Shown here: piece by piece, positions 41,154 through 46,542 of the stretch
How the letters are laid out: every line of letters starts with the position of its first letter
Position numbering within the stretch: the stretch's first letter is position 1
Virus record (IMG/VR): IMGVR_UViG_3300035115_000001
Location: 1 to 46,542 of that record
Source: a virus
DNA length: 46,542 bases
Strand: one strand, 5' to 3'
Notes under the pieces: generated by a model
What the model saw: only the letters and a program-made list of their open reading frames with translations
What the model was told of the DNA's origin: nothing
Database searches by the model: none
Made by a program: the position numbers and the translations under genes

Positions 41154-41193
41154 GCCAGAACGGCATACTCCGGGGTTCGAGTCCCCGGCTGGC
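41154..41193 (+). ncRNA. tRNA top-half minihelix 3
   Basis: GCCAG/CTGGC, linker AACGGCATACT, CCGGGG/CCCCGG, loop TTCGAGT, 12 bases after the previous stop. Hairpin CCTCAGC-TCCC-GCTGAGG (41201-41218, extendable to 9 bp) follows. Confidence 0.85.
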
Positions 41194-41239
41194 ACTCAGG
41201 CCTCAGCTCCCGCTGAGGTCGAGGCTCACAGGAGGAATC

Positions 41240-41647
41240 GTGACCGTTACCAACGTCGCCACACGTGGGGACTACCTGGCGGCCCTTGAGGCCGCTCGAC
41301 AGGAGTCTCCGCGTATCGCCGAGTCGACCACAGCGCCCAAGGACATGCCGAGGGATGCGTGGTACCGTCTCTCCCCCGACGGTAAGTCGGGGTTCGGTGT
41401 GACGTTCAACCATGAGCTGATCGGCTTGTTCTCCCTGGTCCCCGGACGCGGGAAGGACATGGTCGAGGAGGCTATCGGTCTGGACCACGTCGAGTATCTG
41501 GACTGCTTTGACGGCTTCCTGCCGTCGTACTACGAGCAGTTCGGGTTCGTCGAGTACAAGCGTGAGGCCAACTGGACCGAGGGCGGTCCGGACGTGGTCT
41601 ACATGCGAATGCGTAACAGCTCTGTCCCCGACGGTGACCTGTCCTGA
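41240..41647 (+). CDS. GNAT-type acetyltransferase-like protein
   Basis: 135 residues, GTG start with SD AGGAGG. Late strand-helix features LIGLFSLVPGRGKDMVEEAI (loop and helix that would bind acetyl-CoA) and FLPSYYEQFGFVEYKRE, the usual GNAT C-terminal 'YekfGF' motif. Substrate unknown; phage acetyltransferases can modify host polymerase or toxins. Confidence 0.75.
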   Translation: MTVTNVATRGDYLAALEAARQESPRIAESTTAPKDMPRDAWYRLSPDGKSGFGVTFNHELIGLFSLVPGRGKDMVEEAIGLDHVEYLDCFDGFLPSYYEQFGFVEYKREANWTEGGPDVVYMRMRNSSVPDGDLS

Positions 41648-41680
41648 CGGGGGTGGTCAGGGGCGTGAACTAGCCCCACA

Positions 41681-41720
41681 GGGTGACCGGCAGGCATCAA
41701 GGTTCGAGCCCTTGACACCC
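41681..41720 (+). ncRNA. tRNA top-half minihelix 4
   Basis: GGGTG/CACCC (one G-U absent; fully paired by G-C, T-A and G-C), linker ACCGGCAGGCA, TCAAGG/CCTTGA, loop TTCGAGC. Hairpin GGATCGA/TCGATCC (41724-41744) follows. Confidence 0.8.
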
Positions 41721-41760
41721 ACGGGATCGACAAGTGATCGATCCTGGGAATGAGGACATC

Positions 41761-42096
41761 ATGCGTAAGGATGCCGGATTCAGCTTTCTCACGGTGATCG
41801 TGGGGCTGATCGTCGCTGCATTCATCCTGGCGGCCGTGGTGGCCTGCAACGGTACCGGTGGTGGCGACAGCTACTACTACCCGCAGGACACCCACCACGG
41901 CTACTACGACACGCACCACCACTACCACTACTACCCCAAGTACGACCGACGTTCCAAGGTCTACGTGGCGCCCCGTAAGGGCGCCCCTGGGGTGAAGGTG
42001 AAGCCTGCTCCCCGTTCGGGTGGCGGCTCTGTCTTCAAGGGTGGCAGCGGGTTCCGCAAGTCGTCCGGTGGGTTCTCCTCCGGACGCCGTCGGTAA
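41761..42096 (+). CDS. Predicted lipoprotein, His/Tyr- then Gly/Arg-rich
   Basis: 111 residues; ATG 41761, SD GAGG. Hydrophobic segment 8-28 ends in VVAC (Cys29), a lipobox, so the protein is probably exported and lipid-anchored. It then has a metal-binding-looking HHGYYDTHHHYHYYPKY and a basic GGSVFKGGSGFRK tail. Extracellular phage lipoproteins can block superinfection; this is inference. Confidence 0.75.
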   Translation: MRKDAGFSFLTVIVGLIVAAFILAAVVACNGTGGGDSYYYPQDTHHGYYDTHHHYHYYPKYDRRSKVYVAPRKGAPGVKVKPAPRSGGGSVFKGGSGFRKSSGGFSSGRRR

Positions 42097-42106
42097 GCAT
42101 GATGGA

Positions 42107-42146
42107 GCCTGAATGGCATACTCCCTGGTTCGAGTCCAGGGCAGGC
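42107..42146 (+). ncRNA. tRNA top-half minihelix 5
   Basis: GCCTG/CAGGC, linker AATGGCATACT, CCCTGG/CCAGGG, loop TTCGAGT, 10 bases after the stop. Hairpin GAGACGGC/GCCGTCTC (42150-42170) follows. Confidence 0.85.
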
Positions 42147-42194
42147 ACTGAGACGGCAAGGTGCCGTCTCTACCTGGCTCACAGGAGGATAACC

Positions 42195-42683
42195 ATGATC
42201 GGTAACCGTGGCTACGCCATGTACATCCGTGAGTGGGTTCGTATCGAGCAGGACAAGACCGCTTGGGGCGACATGCCCAAGCACGCTCCCGAAGGGTGGC
42301 AGTACATCGGTAGCGGATGCTTCCGCTCCGCCTACCTGTCCCCCGACAAGGTGGTCTACAAGGTCCAGCAGACGCCGGGCCTTCAGTCGGGCCAGGCGAA
42401 CATCCAGGAGTACAAGAAGTGGTGGGACATCCGCCTTCAGCACAAGATGCCGAAGGGGAGCCGCCTGCCTATCATGTGCTTCTTCGAGTTCGATGGTCAC
42501 GATGACGTCAACGCGATGGAGTACATCGGCAAGACGTTGAACCGATACGGCGGCCTTGACTACGACGAGTACGCCACCACGCTCCGCCGAGTGTCCACCA
42601 GGCTCCGCCTGTGGGACATGCACCACGGGAACGCGGCTGTCGACGAGAAGAACAAGCTGATCGTCCCGATCGACCTTGGTTGA
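42195..42683 (+). CDS. Mini kinase-like protein A
   Basis: 162 residues, SD AGGAGG. Gly-rich loop GSGCFRS (39-45), VVYKV with Lys56, and at the end DMHHGNA (HxN catalytic-loop-like) and IDLG in DFG position. The chain stops right after that motif, so the usual C-lobe beyond DFG is missing. Homologous to the 43222 gene. It could be a minimal kinase, a pseudokinase that titrates ATP or a partner, or a new nucleotide-binding fold. Confidence 0.75.
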   Translation: MIGNRGYAMYIREWVRIEQDKTAWGDMPKHAPEGWQYIGSGCFRSAYLSPDKVVYKVQQTPGLQSGQANIQEYKKWWDIRLQHKMPKGSRLPIMCFFEFDGHDDVNAMEYIGKTLNRYGGLDYDEYATTLRRVSTRLRLWDMHHGNAAVDEKNKLIVPIDLG

Positions 42684-42690
42684 CGGGACA

Positions 42691-42730
42691 GGGCGAACGG
42701 CATACACTCTGGTTCGAGTCCAGAGCGCCC
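42691..42730 (+). ncRNA. tRNA top-half minihelix 6
   Basis: GGGCG/CGCCC, linker AACGGCATACA, CTCTGG/CCAGAG, loop TTCGAGT, 7 bases after the stop. Hairpin GGGTAC-GCCC-GTACCC (42734-42749) follows. Confidence 0.85.
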
Positions 42731-42766
42731 GCTGGGTACGCCCGTACCCCGAACAGGAGGATGGAC

Positions 42767-43132
42767 ATGCCTTTCTACGGGTACCGTCAGAACAACTCCG
42801 GTGGTGGCTTCGACTTCGACGCGGACGGCGGTATCAGTGTCCACGTGATCATCGAGGCCGACTCGGCGGACGAGGCCGACCGCAAGGCCGAGGACATCGG
42901 CCTGTACTTCGACGGGGCGAGCGACTGCCCCTGCTGCGGAAACCGGTGGTACGAGGCGTCGAGCTGGGACGAGAGCGATGTCCCCAGCCTGTACGGTACG
43001 CCGATCCAGGACGTCGAGTGGGGCAACTACCCCAAGCAGTCCAAGTGGATCAAGGATGGCCCGGAGGCTTACGTCCACTTCAAGGACGGTAAGATCCAGG
43101 GCTACGGCCTGCCCGCGAAGCAGCTCAGCTGA
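42767..43132 (+). CDS. Hypothetical 121-residue protein with CPCCG zinc site
   Basis: ATG 42767, six bases after AGGAGG; ATG 42761 is too close. DADGGISVHVIIEADSADEADRKAEDIGLYFDG then CPCCGNRWYE: an alpha/beta protein with a small zinc knuckle. Not recognised. Confidence 0.75.
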   Translation: MPFYGYRQNNSGGGFDFDADGGISVHVIIEADSADEADRKAEDIGLYFDGASDCPCCGNRWYEASSWDESDVPSLYGTPIQDVEWGNYPKQSKWIKDGPEAYVHFKDGKIQGYGLPAKQLS

Positions 43133-43140
43133 GGTATGGA

Positions 43141-43180
43141 GGGTGACCGGCAGTCACCGGGGTTCGAGACCCCGGCACCC
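43141..43180 (+). ncRNA. tRNA top-half minihelix 7
   Basis: GGGTG/CACCC, linker ACCGGCAGTCA, CCGGGG/CCCCGG, loop TTCGAGA (position 60 is a purine, unlike the others). The following leader lacks a clear hairpin; GATCG (43196-43200) could pair with CGATC (43217-43221) and hide the SD. Confidence 0.8.
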
Positions 43181-43221
43181 ACGCAGTGCTTACAGGATCG
43201 GACAACATAGGAGCAGCGATC

Positions 43222-43725
43222 ATGCACAGCATCGGCAACGAGCACGACGCCCAGACCATCGCGTACTGGGTGCGTTCTCACTCGACCGAGTACGGCCGCC
43301 CCAAGTGCGTCATCCATGGTGAGGCACCGGACGGCTGGAAGTTCCTTGGTAACGGGTCGTTCCGATCCGTCTGGCTCTCGCCGGAAGGCGTGGCCTACAA
43401 GGTGGAGCACGACACCTCTTACACCTACCAGTCGGTAGAGGAGGTGGCCAAGCTCGGCATCGCATGGGACAAGGGGCCCATCAAGGGCTGCCGTCTGCCC
43501 AGGTTCCACAGCTACATCGTGGGAGACGATGACCTGGTGGTCGCCATCGAGGCGATCAACGGCGTCACGCTGTACGAATCCGGGGAGAAGTACTCCCCGG
43601 AGGGCCTCGACTACTACGACTTGCTGTCGGAGATCGAGTCCGCGTACCGGCTGGGCGACATGCACGACGAGAACGCCATTGTAGACGAGGACGGGTACCT
43701 TGTGCCCGTCGACTTCGGCGGCTGA
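43222..43725 (+). CDS. Mini kinase-like protein B
   Basis: 167 residues; SD AGGAG. Shares with the 42195 protein APDGWKFLGNGSFRSVWLSP (35-54), AYKV with Lys60, RLGDMHDENAIVDE and the terminal VPVDFGG. Between these the two differ strongly. Again it ends at DFG. Paralogue probably made by duplication of a whole minihelix-leader-gene unit. Confidence 0.75.
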   Translation: MHSIGNEHDAQTIAYWVRSHSTEYGRPKCVIHGEAPDGWKFLGNGSFRSVWLSPEGVAYKVEHDTSYTYQSVEEVAKLGIAWDKGPIKGCRLPRFHSYIVGDDDLVVAIEAINGVTLYESGEKYSPEGLDYYDLLSEIESAYRLGDMHDENAIVDEDGYLVPVDFGG

Positions 43726-43732
43726 GTAGTAA

Positions 43733-43772
43733 GGGTGGACGGCATACTCCGGGGTTCGAGTCCCCGGCACCC
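43733..43772 (+). ncRNA. tRNA top-half minihelix 8
   Basis: GGGTG/CACCC, linker GACGGCATACT, CCGGGG/CCCCGG, loop TTCGAGT, 7 bases after the stop. Hairpin GCGCTC-GAAC-GAGCGC (43776-43791) follows. Confidence 0.85.
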
Positions 43773-43808
43773 ACGGCGCTCGAACGAGCGCAGCACGAAG
43801 GGAAGATC

Positions 43809-43946
43809 ATGGACGAATACTGGGACTCAGAGGATCAGTGGGTAGACGAGCAGACGTTCGAGCCTGTCTTCCCCGCTGATCTACAGCTTGCCGCCCAGAG
43901 ATGGGCGTACAGCATCGAAGCCGAAGAGAACGACTGCTACGCGTAA
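43809..43946 (+). CDS. 45-residue acidic protein
   Basis: Starts 36 bases after minihelix 8; SD AAGGGAAG. Very acidic with aromatics (MDEYWDSEDQWVDEQ), DNA-mimic-like composition. Function unknown. Confidence 0.65.
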   Translation: MDEYWDSEDQWVDEQTFEPVFPADLQLAAQRWAYSIEAEENDCYA

Positions 43947-43990
43947 TCAAACCATCTGCTACACTGGTATGAACAGCAGGGAGAACTGAC

Positions 43991-44164
43991 ATGGCATCTC
44001 GGAAGTCCAAGCGCTACGGCCAGGGTGGCAGCAAGCACAAGCACACCCCGAACCCGGAGCGCCCCAACGGCAAGGCGTGGAAGCGGCACCCCAAGGCGTT
44101 CGATCTGACGCTGGGGAGGCTGCACAGCGCGGCCCAGGCCCTTAAGGGCACGAGCCACACCTGA
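43991..44164 (+). CDS. 57-residue basic protein
   Basis: SD AGGGAG. Lys/Arg/His-rich N-terminal half (SRKSKRYGQGGSKHKHTPN) and an amphipathic helix. Upstream TACACT (43960-43965) may be a -10 box and CTGCT/AGCAG forms a weak stem. Probably nucleic-acid binding. Not recognised. Confidence 0.65.
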   Translation: MASRKSKRYGQGGSKHKHTPNPERPNGKAWKRHPKAFDLTLGRLHSAAQALKGTSHT

Positions 44165-44187
44165 TCCACCAGTGTGACCACTCGGAG

Positions 44188-44208
44188 CGCTCCCCTTCTG
44201 GGGGAGCG
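44188..44208 (+). terminator. GC hairpin
   Basis: CGCTCCCC-TTCTG-GGGGAGCG, 8-bp stem followed by TT, 23 bases after the stop of the basic protein and 38 before the next start. Confidence 0.65.
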
Positions 44209-44246
44209 TTGCGACGGCATCACAACGGTGTCGGCTAGGAGGAATT

Positions 44247-44720
44247 GTGACTGACAACCATGCCGAGCGAGAGGCCGAGAAGATCCTCCAGGAAGCTGCC
44301 AGGGCTATCCAGACTGAGCAGTGCCCGCAGGGTGAGGAGTGCGCCGTCCACCACCGGGTGGATGAGGAGTACATCCTCGAGAGTGCCAAGTACGCTCGGT
44401 TCATCACCTACTGCGGAGAGTACGCGGTGGTCACCGAGGACAACCACGTGTTCGACTCGCCCAAGTTCCTGTTGGATCTGATCATGGGCAAGGTGACCAA
44501 GGAGACTCTTCCCGCACGGTGGGAGACCTCGATCTTTTACGTCGGCGAGGGCGTCATCGGAGACCTCGGCAACCTCCCGGCCGGGGAGGTCGGTAAGTCG
44601 CTCCGGTACCTCAAGACTCACGATGAGTGGGAGTACGTGGGGGACGAGCACAGGACGACGGTGTCGGCCCTCTTGCAGGGCATGATCGACGTGTCCAAGC
44701 CGCACAGCGTGGAGGACTGA
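44247..44720 (+). CDS. Hypothetical 157-residue accessory protein
   Basis: GTG start with SD AGGAGG. REAEKILQEAARAIQTEQCPQGEECAVHHRVDEEY then alternating strands and helices. Not recognised. ATG of the next gene overlaps its stop. Confidence 0.75.
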   Translation: MTDNHAEREAEKILQEAARAIQTEQCPQGEECAVHHRVDEEYILESAKYARFITYCGEYAVVTEDNHVFDSPKFLLDLIMGKVTKETLPARWETSIFYVGEGVIGDLGNLPAGEVGKSLRYLKTHDEWEYVGDEHRTTVSALLQGMIDVSKPHSVED

Positions 44721-44920
44721 TGGCCTGGCACACCGACCAGCCGGAAAATCTGGAGGCCGTAGCCTACACTCGCGACTACTCGGCGCAGTCCGTGTTCGAG
44801 GAGTTGCAGGAGACCGGCGGCAAGGATTTCAGCCGGGAGCCAGAGTTCATCAACTACTACAGTCGAAGCGACTGGAAGGTCTATAAGATCAGCATCTCGA
44901 TCGAGCCTGTAGAGGGCTGA
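44720..44920 (+). CDS. Hypothetical 66-residue protein
   Basis: TGATG overlap with the previous stop. AWHTDQPENLEAVAYTRDYSAQSVFEEL; ends in strands (KVYKISISIEPVEG). Not recognised. Confidence 0.65.
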   Translation: MAWHTDQPENLEAVAYTRDYSAQSVFEELQETGGKDFSREPEFINYYSRSDWKVYKISISIEPVEG

Positions 44921-44928
44921 TCCCCCGA

Positions 44929-44948
44929 CCCAGCCCTTCGGGGCTGGG
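44929..44948 (+). terminator. UUCG-loop terminator
   Basis: CCCAGCCC-TTCG-GGGCTGGG, 8-bp stem 9 bases after a stop codon, just before the structured RNA at 44956. Confidence 0.75.
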
Positions 44949-44955
44949 CGGACAA

Positions 44956-45097
44956 GTCAGCACATGGGTCCGGGAAACCAGAAAGTACCGGCCGTAGCTG
45001 TCGCCGGGGCCACCCACCCCACCAGGGCGCTAAGGAGGCTTGTCACCTCCGATGCTACGTTGTTCGCTCATGTGCTGGCCTGCCCGCAGCAAGCGGG
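44956..45097 (+). ncRNA. Structured RNA upstream of the terminal operon
   Basis: The outer stem pairs 44956-44966 with 45069-45079 (11 bp, one G-U; core CAGCACATG/CATGTGCTG). Inside: CCGG/CCGG (44970-44973/44988-44991) closing an A-rich loop; CGTAGC/GCTACG (44993-44998/45054-45059) enclosing CGCC/GGCG with GGGG/CCCC (45002-45029) and GGAGG/CCTCC (45034-45050). Hairpin CCCGC-AGCAA-GCGGG (45083-45097) then leads to the SD of the 45116 gene. A riboswitch-like leader or a stand-alone small RNA; class unknown. Confidence 0.6.
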
Positions 45098-45115
45098 GAT
45101 CGAAGGGAGAGGGAC

Positions 45116-45307
45116 GTGAAGGTTCGCATCATCACCGGCTTTGCCGAGGGTCTCGAAGGTGAGGCGTCAGACTACGGGGAGGGCGTCAGGGGCAAGTCCG
45201 TCCGCATCACGTACCCCCAGGGGTTCGACTGGATGGGCGTCGACCTCGGCGGCCACACCGAGGATCTGTTCTACACCGAGGACGAGCTTGAGGTGATCGA
45301 CGCGTGA
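45116..45307 (+). CDS. Hypothetical 63-residue protein
   Basis: GTG start after GGGAGAGGG. KVRIITGFAEGLEGEASDYGEGVRGKSVRITY is beta-rich, KOW/SH3-like. GTGA overlap with the next gene. Possibly controlled by the structured RNA before it. Confidence 0.7.
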   Translation: MKVRIITGFAEGLEGEASDYGEGVRGKSVRITYPQGFDWMGVDLGGHTEDLFYTEDELEVIDA

Positions 45308-45549
45308 AGGTTCACTTCATCGTCACCACCCTCAAGGACTGGACCCCTGGCCAGCCTGGCCGCAGCTTCAAGACGATCGAGGCTGCGGAGGAGTACCTCC
45401 AGGAGGAAGCCGGGGAGACCGTCGGCAAGTTTCTGTCTAAGTTCTACGTTCATCAGGTCCTGGTGGGTAACACTCTGGTGTACTCTCCTGAGATCGTGCT
45501 GAACGTGACGACTCCGGAGGAGGAGAGTGGCAGTACCGACGAAGGCTGA
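45304..45549 (+). CDS. Hypothetical 81-residue protein
   Basis: GTG start overlapping the previous stop. KVHFIVTTLKDWTPGQPGRSFKTIEAAEEYLQEEAG: alpha/beta, not recognised. Overlaps the next gene by 23 bases. Confidence 0.65.
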   Translation: MKVHFIVTTLKDWTPGQPGRSFKTIEAAEEYLQEEAGETVGKFLSKFYVHQVLVGNTLVYSPEIVLNVTTPEEESGSTDEG

Positions 45550-46093
45550 CCAGGTCAAGGCGGTCGCCGCGTTCCTCGATCTTGAGGAGAACGACGACCG
45601 CTCGCTAGACGAGATCGCCAAGCAGATCGTGGAGGGCTATCATGCCCTCCTGCTCGGTAAGCTCAAGTCTCCTGCTTCCCCCGCTCGGCTAGGCATGCTC
45701 TTCAAGACGCCGCTAGACGGCAAGGTGAGGCGCTATGTCTGGGAAGGTGAGGGTCAGGTATGGATCGTTGGCGAAACCGACTCCTACGGCTGGCTAGGGC
45801 CCTTGAACGGGCCCTTGCTGGAGTACTGCGAGGAGTACCGACCGAAGCGGAGACGCGACGGGAAGATGGTGGAGCTGACGGATGCGGAGATAGCAGAGGA
45901 GTGGAGCAACCCAGAGTGGCAGGTCGGCGACGTAGCGTCGCAGCACCAGCGCCAGTACTCCTTCGAGATCATCGCTACAGCACCACAGTCCGCGCTTTTG
46001 CGCGGAACCGACGGCCGTCTGACGGTCGACAGTAACTCCAACCTCAAGCAGTACTACAAGCGCGAGGTGAAGGGACTGGAGGGCGGATGGTAA
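45527..46093 (+). CDS. Hypothetical 188-residue protein
   Basis: GTG start (AGGAGG upstream inside the previous gene). Helical N-terminus, then strand-rich middle (GKVRRYVWEGEGQVWIVGET) and WQVGDVASQHQRQYSFEIIATAPQSALLRG. No recognised family. Confidence 0.75.
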   Translation: MAVPTKADQVKAVAAFLDLEENDDRSLDEIAKQIVEGYHALLLGKLKSPASPARLGMLFKTPLDGKVRRYVWEGEGQVWIVGETDSYGWLGPLNGPLLEYCEEYRPKRRRDGKMVELTDAEIAEEWSNPEWQVGDVASQHQRQYSFEIIATAPQSALLRGTDGRLTVDSNSNLKQYYKREVKGLEGGW

Positions 46094-46224
46094 CCATCCT
46101 CTTGTGTGTGACCCTGGTAGGCGTGTACTGCTGGGGTCAGCACTGGAAGAACATCGCGTGGAGAATCACCGATGTTGTCAATGAGATCCTGTCCGAGGAG
46201 GACGACGATGCGCCACATTCTTGA
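46087..46224 (+). CDS. 45-residue membrane microprotein
   Basis: ATG overlaps the previous stop. Hydrophobic helix at the start (MVTILLCVTLVGVYCW), acidic end. First of four overlapping microgenes with membrane segments. Confidence 0.6.
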   Translation: MVTILLCVTLVGVYCWGQHWKNIAWRITDVVNEILSEEDDDAPHS

Positions 46225-46339
46225 CTCGCTCAAGGCCGAGTTCATCACGATCAACGACGACGACTCGGGCAGGCGGTACGTGGTCCGGCAGTGGCACGTG
46301 CTGGTCGCCACGTTCGTCATCGGCTGGCTGGTGGGCTGA
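46208..46339 (+). CDS. 43-residue membrane microprotein
   Basis: Overlaps both neighbours. Polar N-terminal half, C-terminal hydrophobic helix (HVLVATFVIGWLVG). Topology differs from the microprotein before it. Confidence 0.6.
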   Translation: MRHILDSLKAEFITINDDDSGRRYVVRQWHVLVATFVIGWLVG

Positions 46340-46452
46340 TGCTGGATCGCAACTGGCTTCAGCGGCCGTTCATCATGCTGGGCAGTCAGCTCTACATCAA
46401 GAACTGGGTAGCCATGGTAGCGTTCATCGCCATCGGGCACTGGGTGTTCTGA
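46339..46452 (+). CDS. 37-residue membrane microprotein
   Basis: TGATG overlap at both ends. Hydrophobic C-terminal helix (NWVAMVAFIAIGHWVF). Spans the junction of the terminal repeat. Confidence 0.6.
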   Translation: MLDRNWLQRPFIMLGSQLYIKNWVAMVAFIAIGHWVF

Positions 46453-46542
46453 TGGCAGGCGCCGTCGGTCTCATCCTGGCCGTAGCTGTGATCCTGCTCC
46501 TCGCGAGCAGCAAGCCGGACAAGTAAGCAGAAAGGCCCGGCC
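46416..46542. repeat. Terminal direct repeat, right copy
   Basis: Exact copy of bases 1-127. It begins inside the 46339 gene, which is whole only here. Confidence 0.9.
46452..46526 (+). CDS. 24-residue membrane microprotein (second listing of the 37-111 gene)
   Basis: Same bases as 37-111, shown here in its full operon context: it starts in TGATG overlap with the 37-residue gene and is last of four membrane microgenes. Confidence 0.6.
   Translation: MAGAVGLILAVAVILLLASSKPDK

Noticed and set aside
39839-43772. CRISPR-like array of spaced repeats
   Set aside because: The repeats are far apart, separated by genes, and their stems vary while pairing is kept; there are no uniform spacers and no cas genes.
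39839-43772. Ordinary tRNA genes
   Set aside because: Each element is complete in 40 nt with its own acceptor strand; there is no room for D and anticodon arms and none is found nearby.

Overview
The window is the complete genome of a lytic, short-tailed (podovirus-like) phage of a high-GC Gram-positive (actinobacterial, probably Streptomyces-type) host. The first 127 bases are repeated exactly at the end (46416-46542), so the contig is circular and the unique length is 46,415 bases. The host inference rests on the phage-encoded WhiB-like protein, frequent GTG starts, GC-rich codons, UUCG-loop terminators without U-tracts, and a structural module with portal, very large internal virion protein, scaffold, N4-gp56-type capsid, fibres and pectate-lyase-like spike but no tape measure, sheath or tube genes. 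The size and layout recall the Streptomyces podoviruses of the Beephvirinae group; that comparison is from memory and untested. No integrase, repressor or DNA polymerase was found. Layout: 285-2154 (minus) holds a sigma-factor-like protein, an endonuclease VII-like nuclease and a metallophosphoesterase. 2182-10925 (plus) is a tightly overlapping early/replication block: WhiB-like protein, RecB/Cas4-like nuclease, possible ssDNA-binding protein, DnaB/RecA-like ATPase, second endonuclease VII, split primase (CHC2 zinc and TOPRIM halves in overlapping frames), RNA ligase and many microproteins. A bidirectional terminator at 10939-10960 meets the late block, 10972-37646 (minus), which reads from terminase through endolysin, portal, 1663-residue virion protein, two virion peptidoglycan hydrolases, scaffold, capsid, spike, an Acb2-like anti-CBASS protein, fibres and a second lysis cluster. 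37647-39613 is about 2 kb without genes: terminase leader hairpins, tandem operator-like repeats, palindromes, then about 830 bases that fold into an elaborate RNA. 39614-46526 (plus) is an accessory block of small genes. The striking feature is RNA. In 39.8-43.8 kb eight gene boundaries carry a 40-nt element with invariant geometry: 5-bp stem, 11-nt linker containing GG, 6-bp stem, TTCGAGN loop. This is the acceptor/T-arm half of a tRNA with no D or anticodon arm; the stems differ in sequence but always pair. A ninth, longer relative has a mini D-hairpin. Eight of the nine are followed within about ten bases by a GC-rich hairpin, then a Shine-Dalgarno site and the next gene. Related elements occur elsewhere: a three-T-arm cluster at 142-284, an 80-nt RNA at 5388-5467 that looks like the tRNA-like domain of tmRNA without its mRNA part, and a non-canonical 72-nt tRNA-like RNA just upstream of the scaffold and capsid genes. 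I propose a tRNA-mimic punctuation system that cuts phage polycistronic RNA at gene boundaries, possibly by host tRNA-processing enzymes; the phage RNA ligase may belong to the same biology. Two further structured RNAs (38765-39600, 44956-45097) have no identity that I can recognise.
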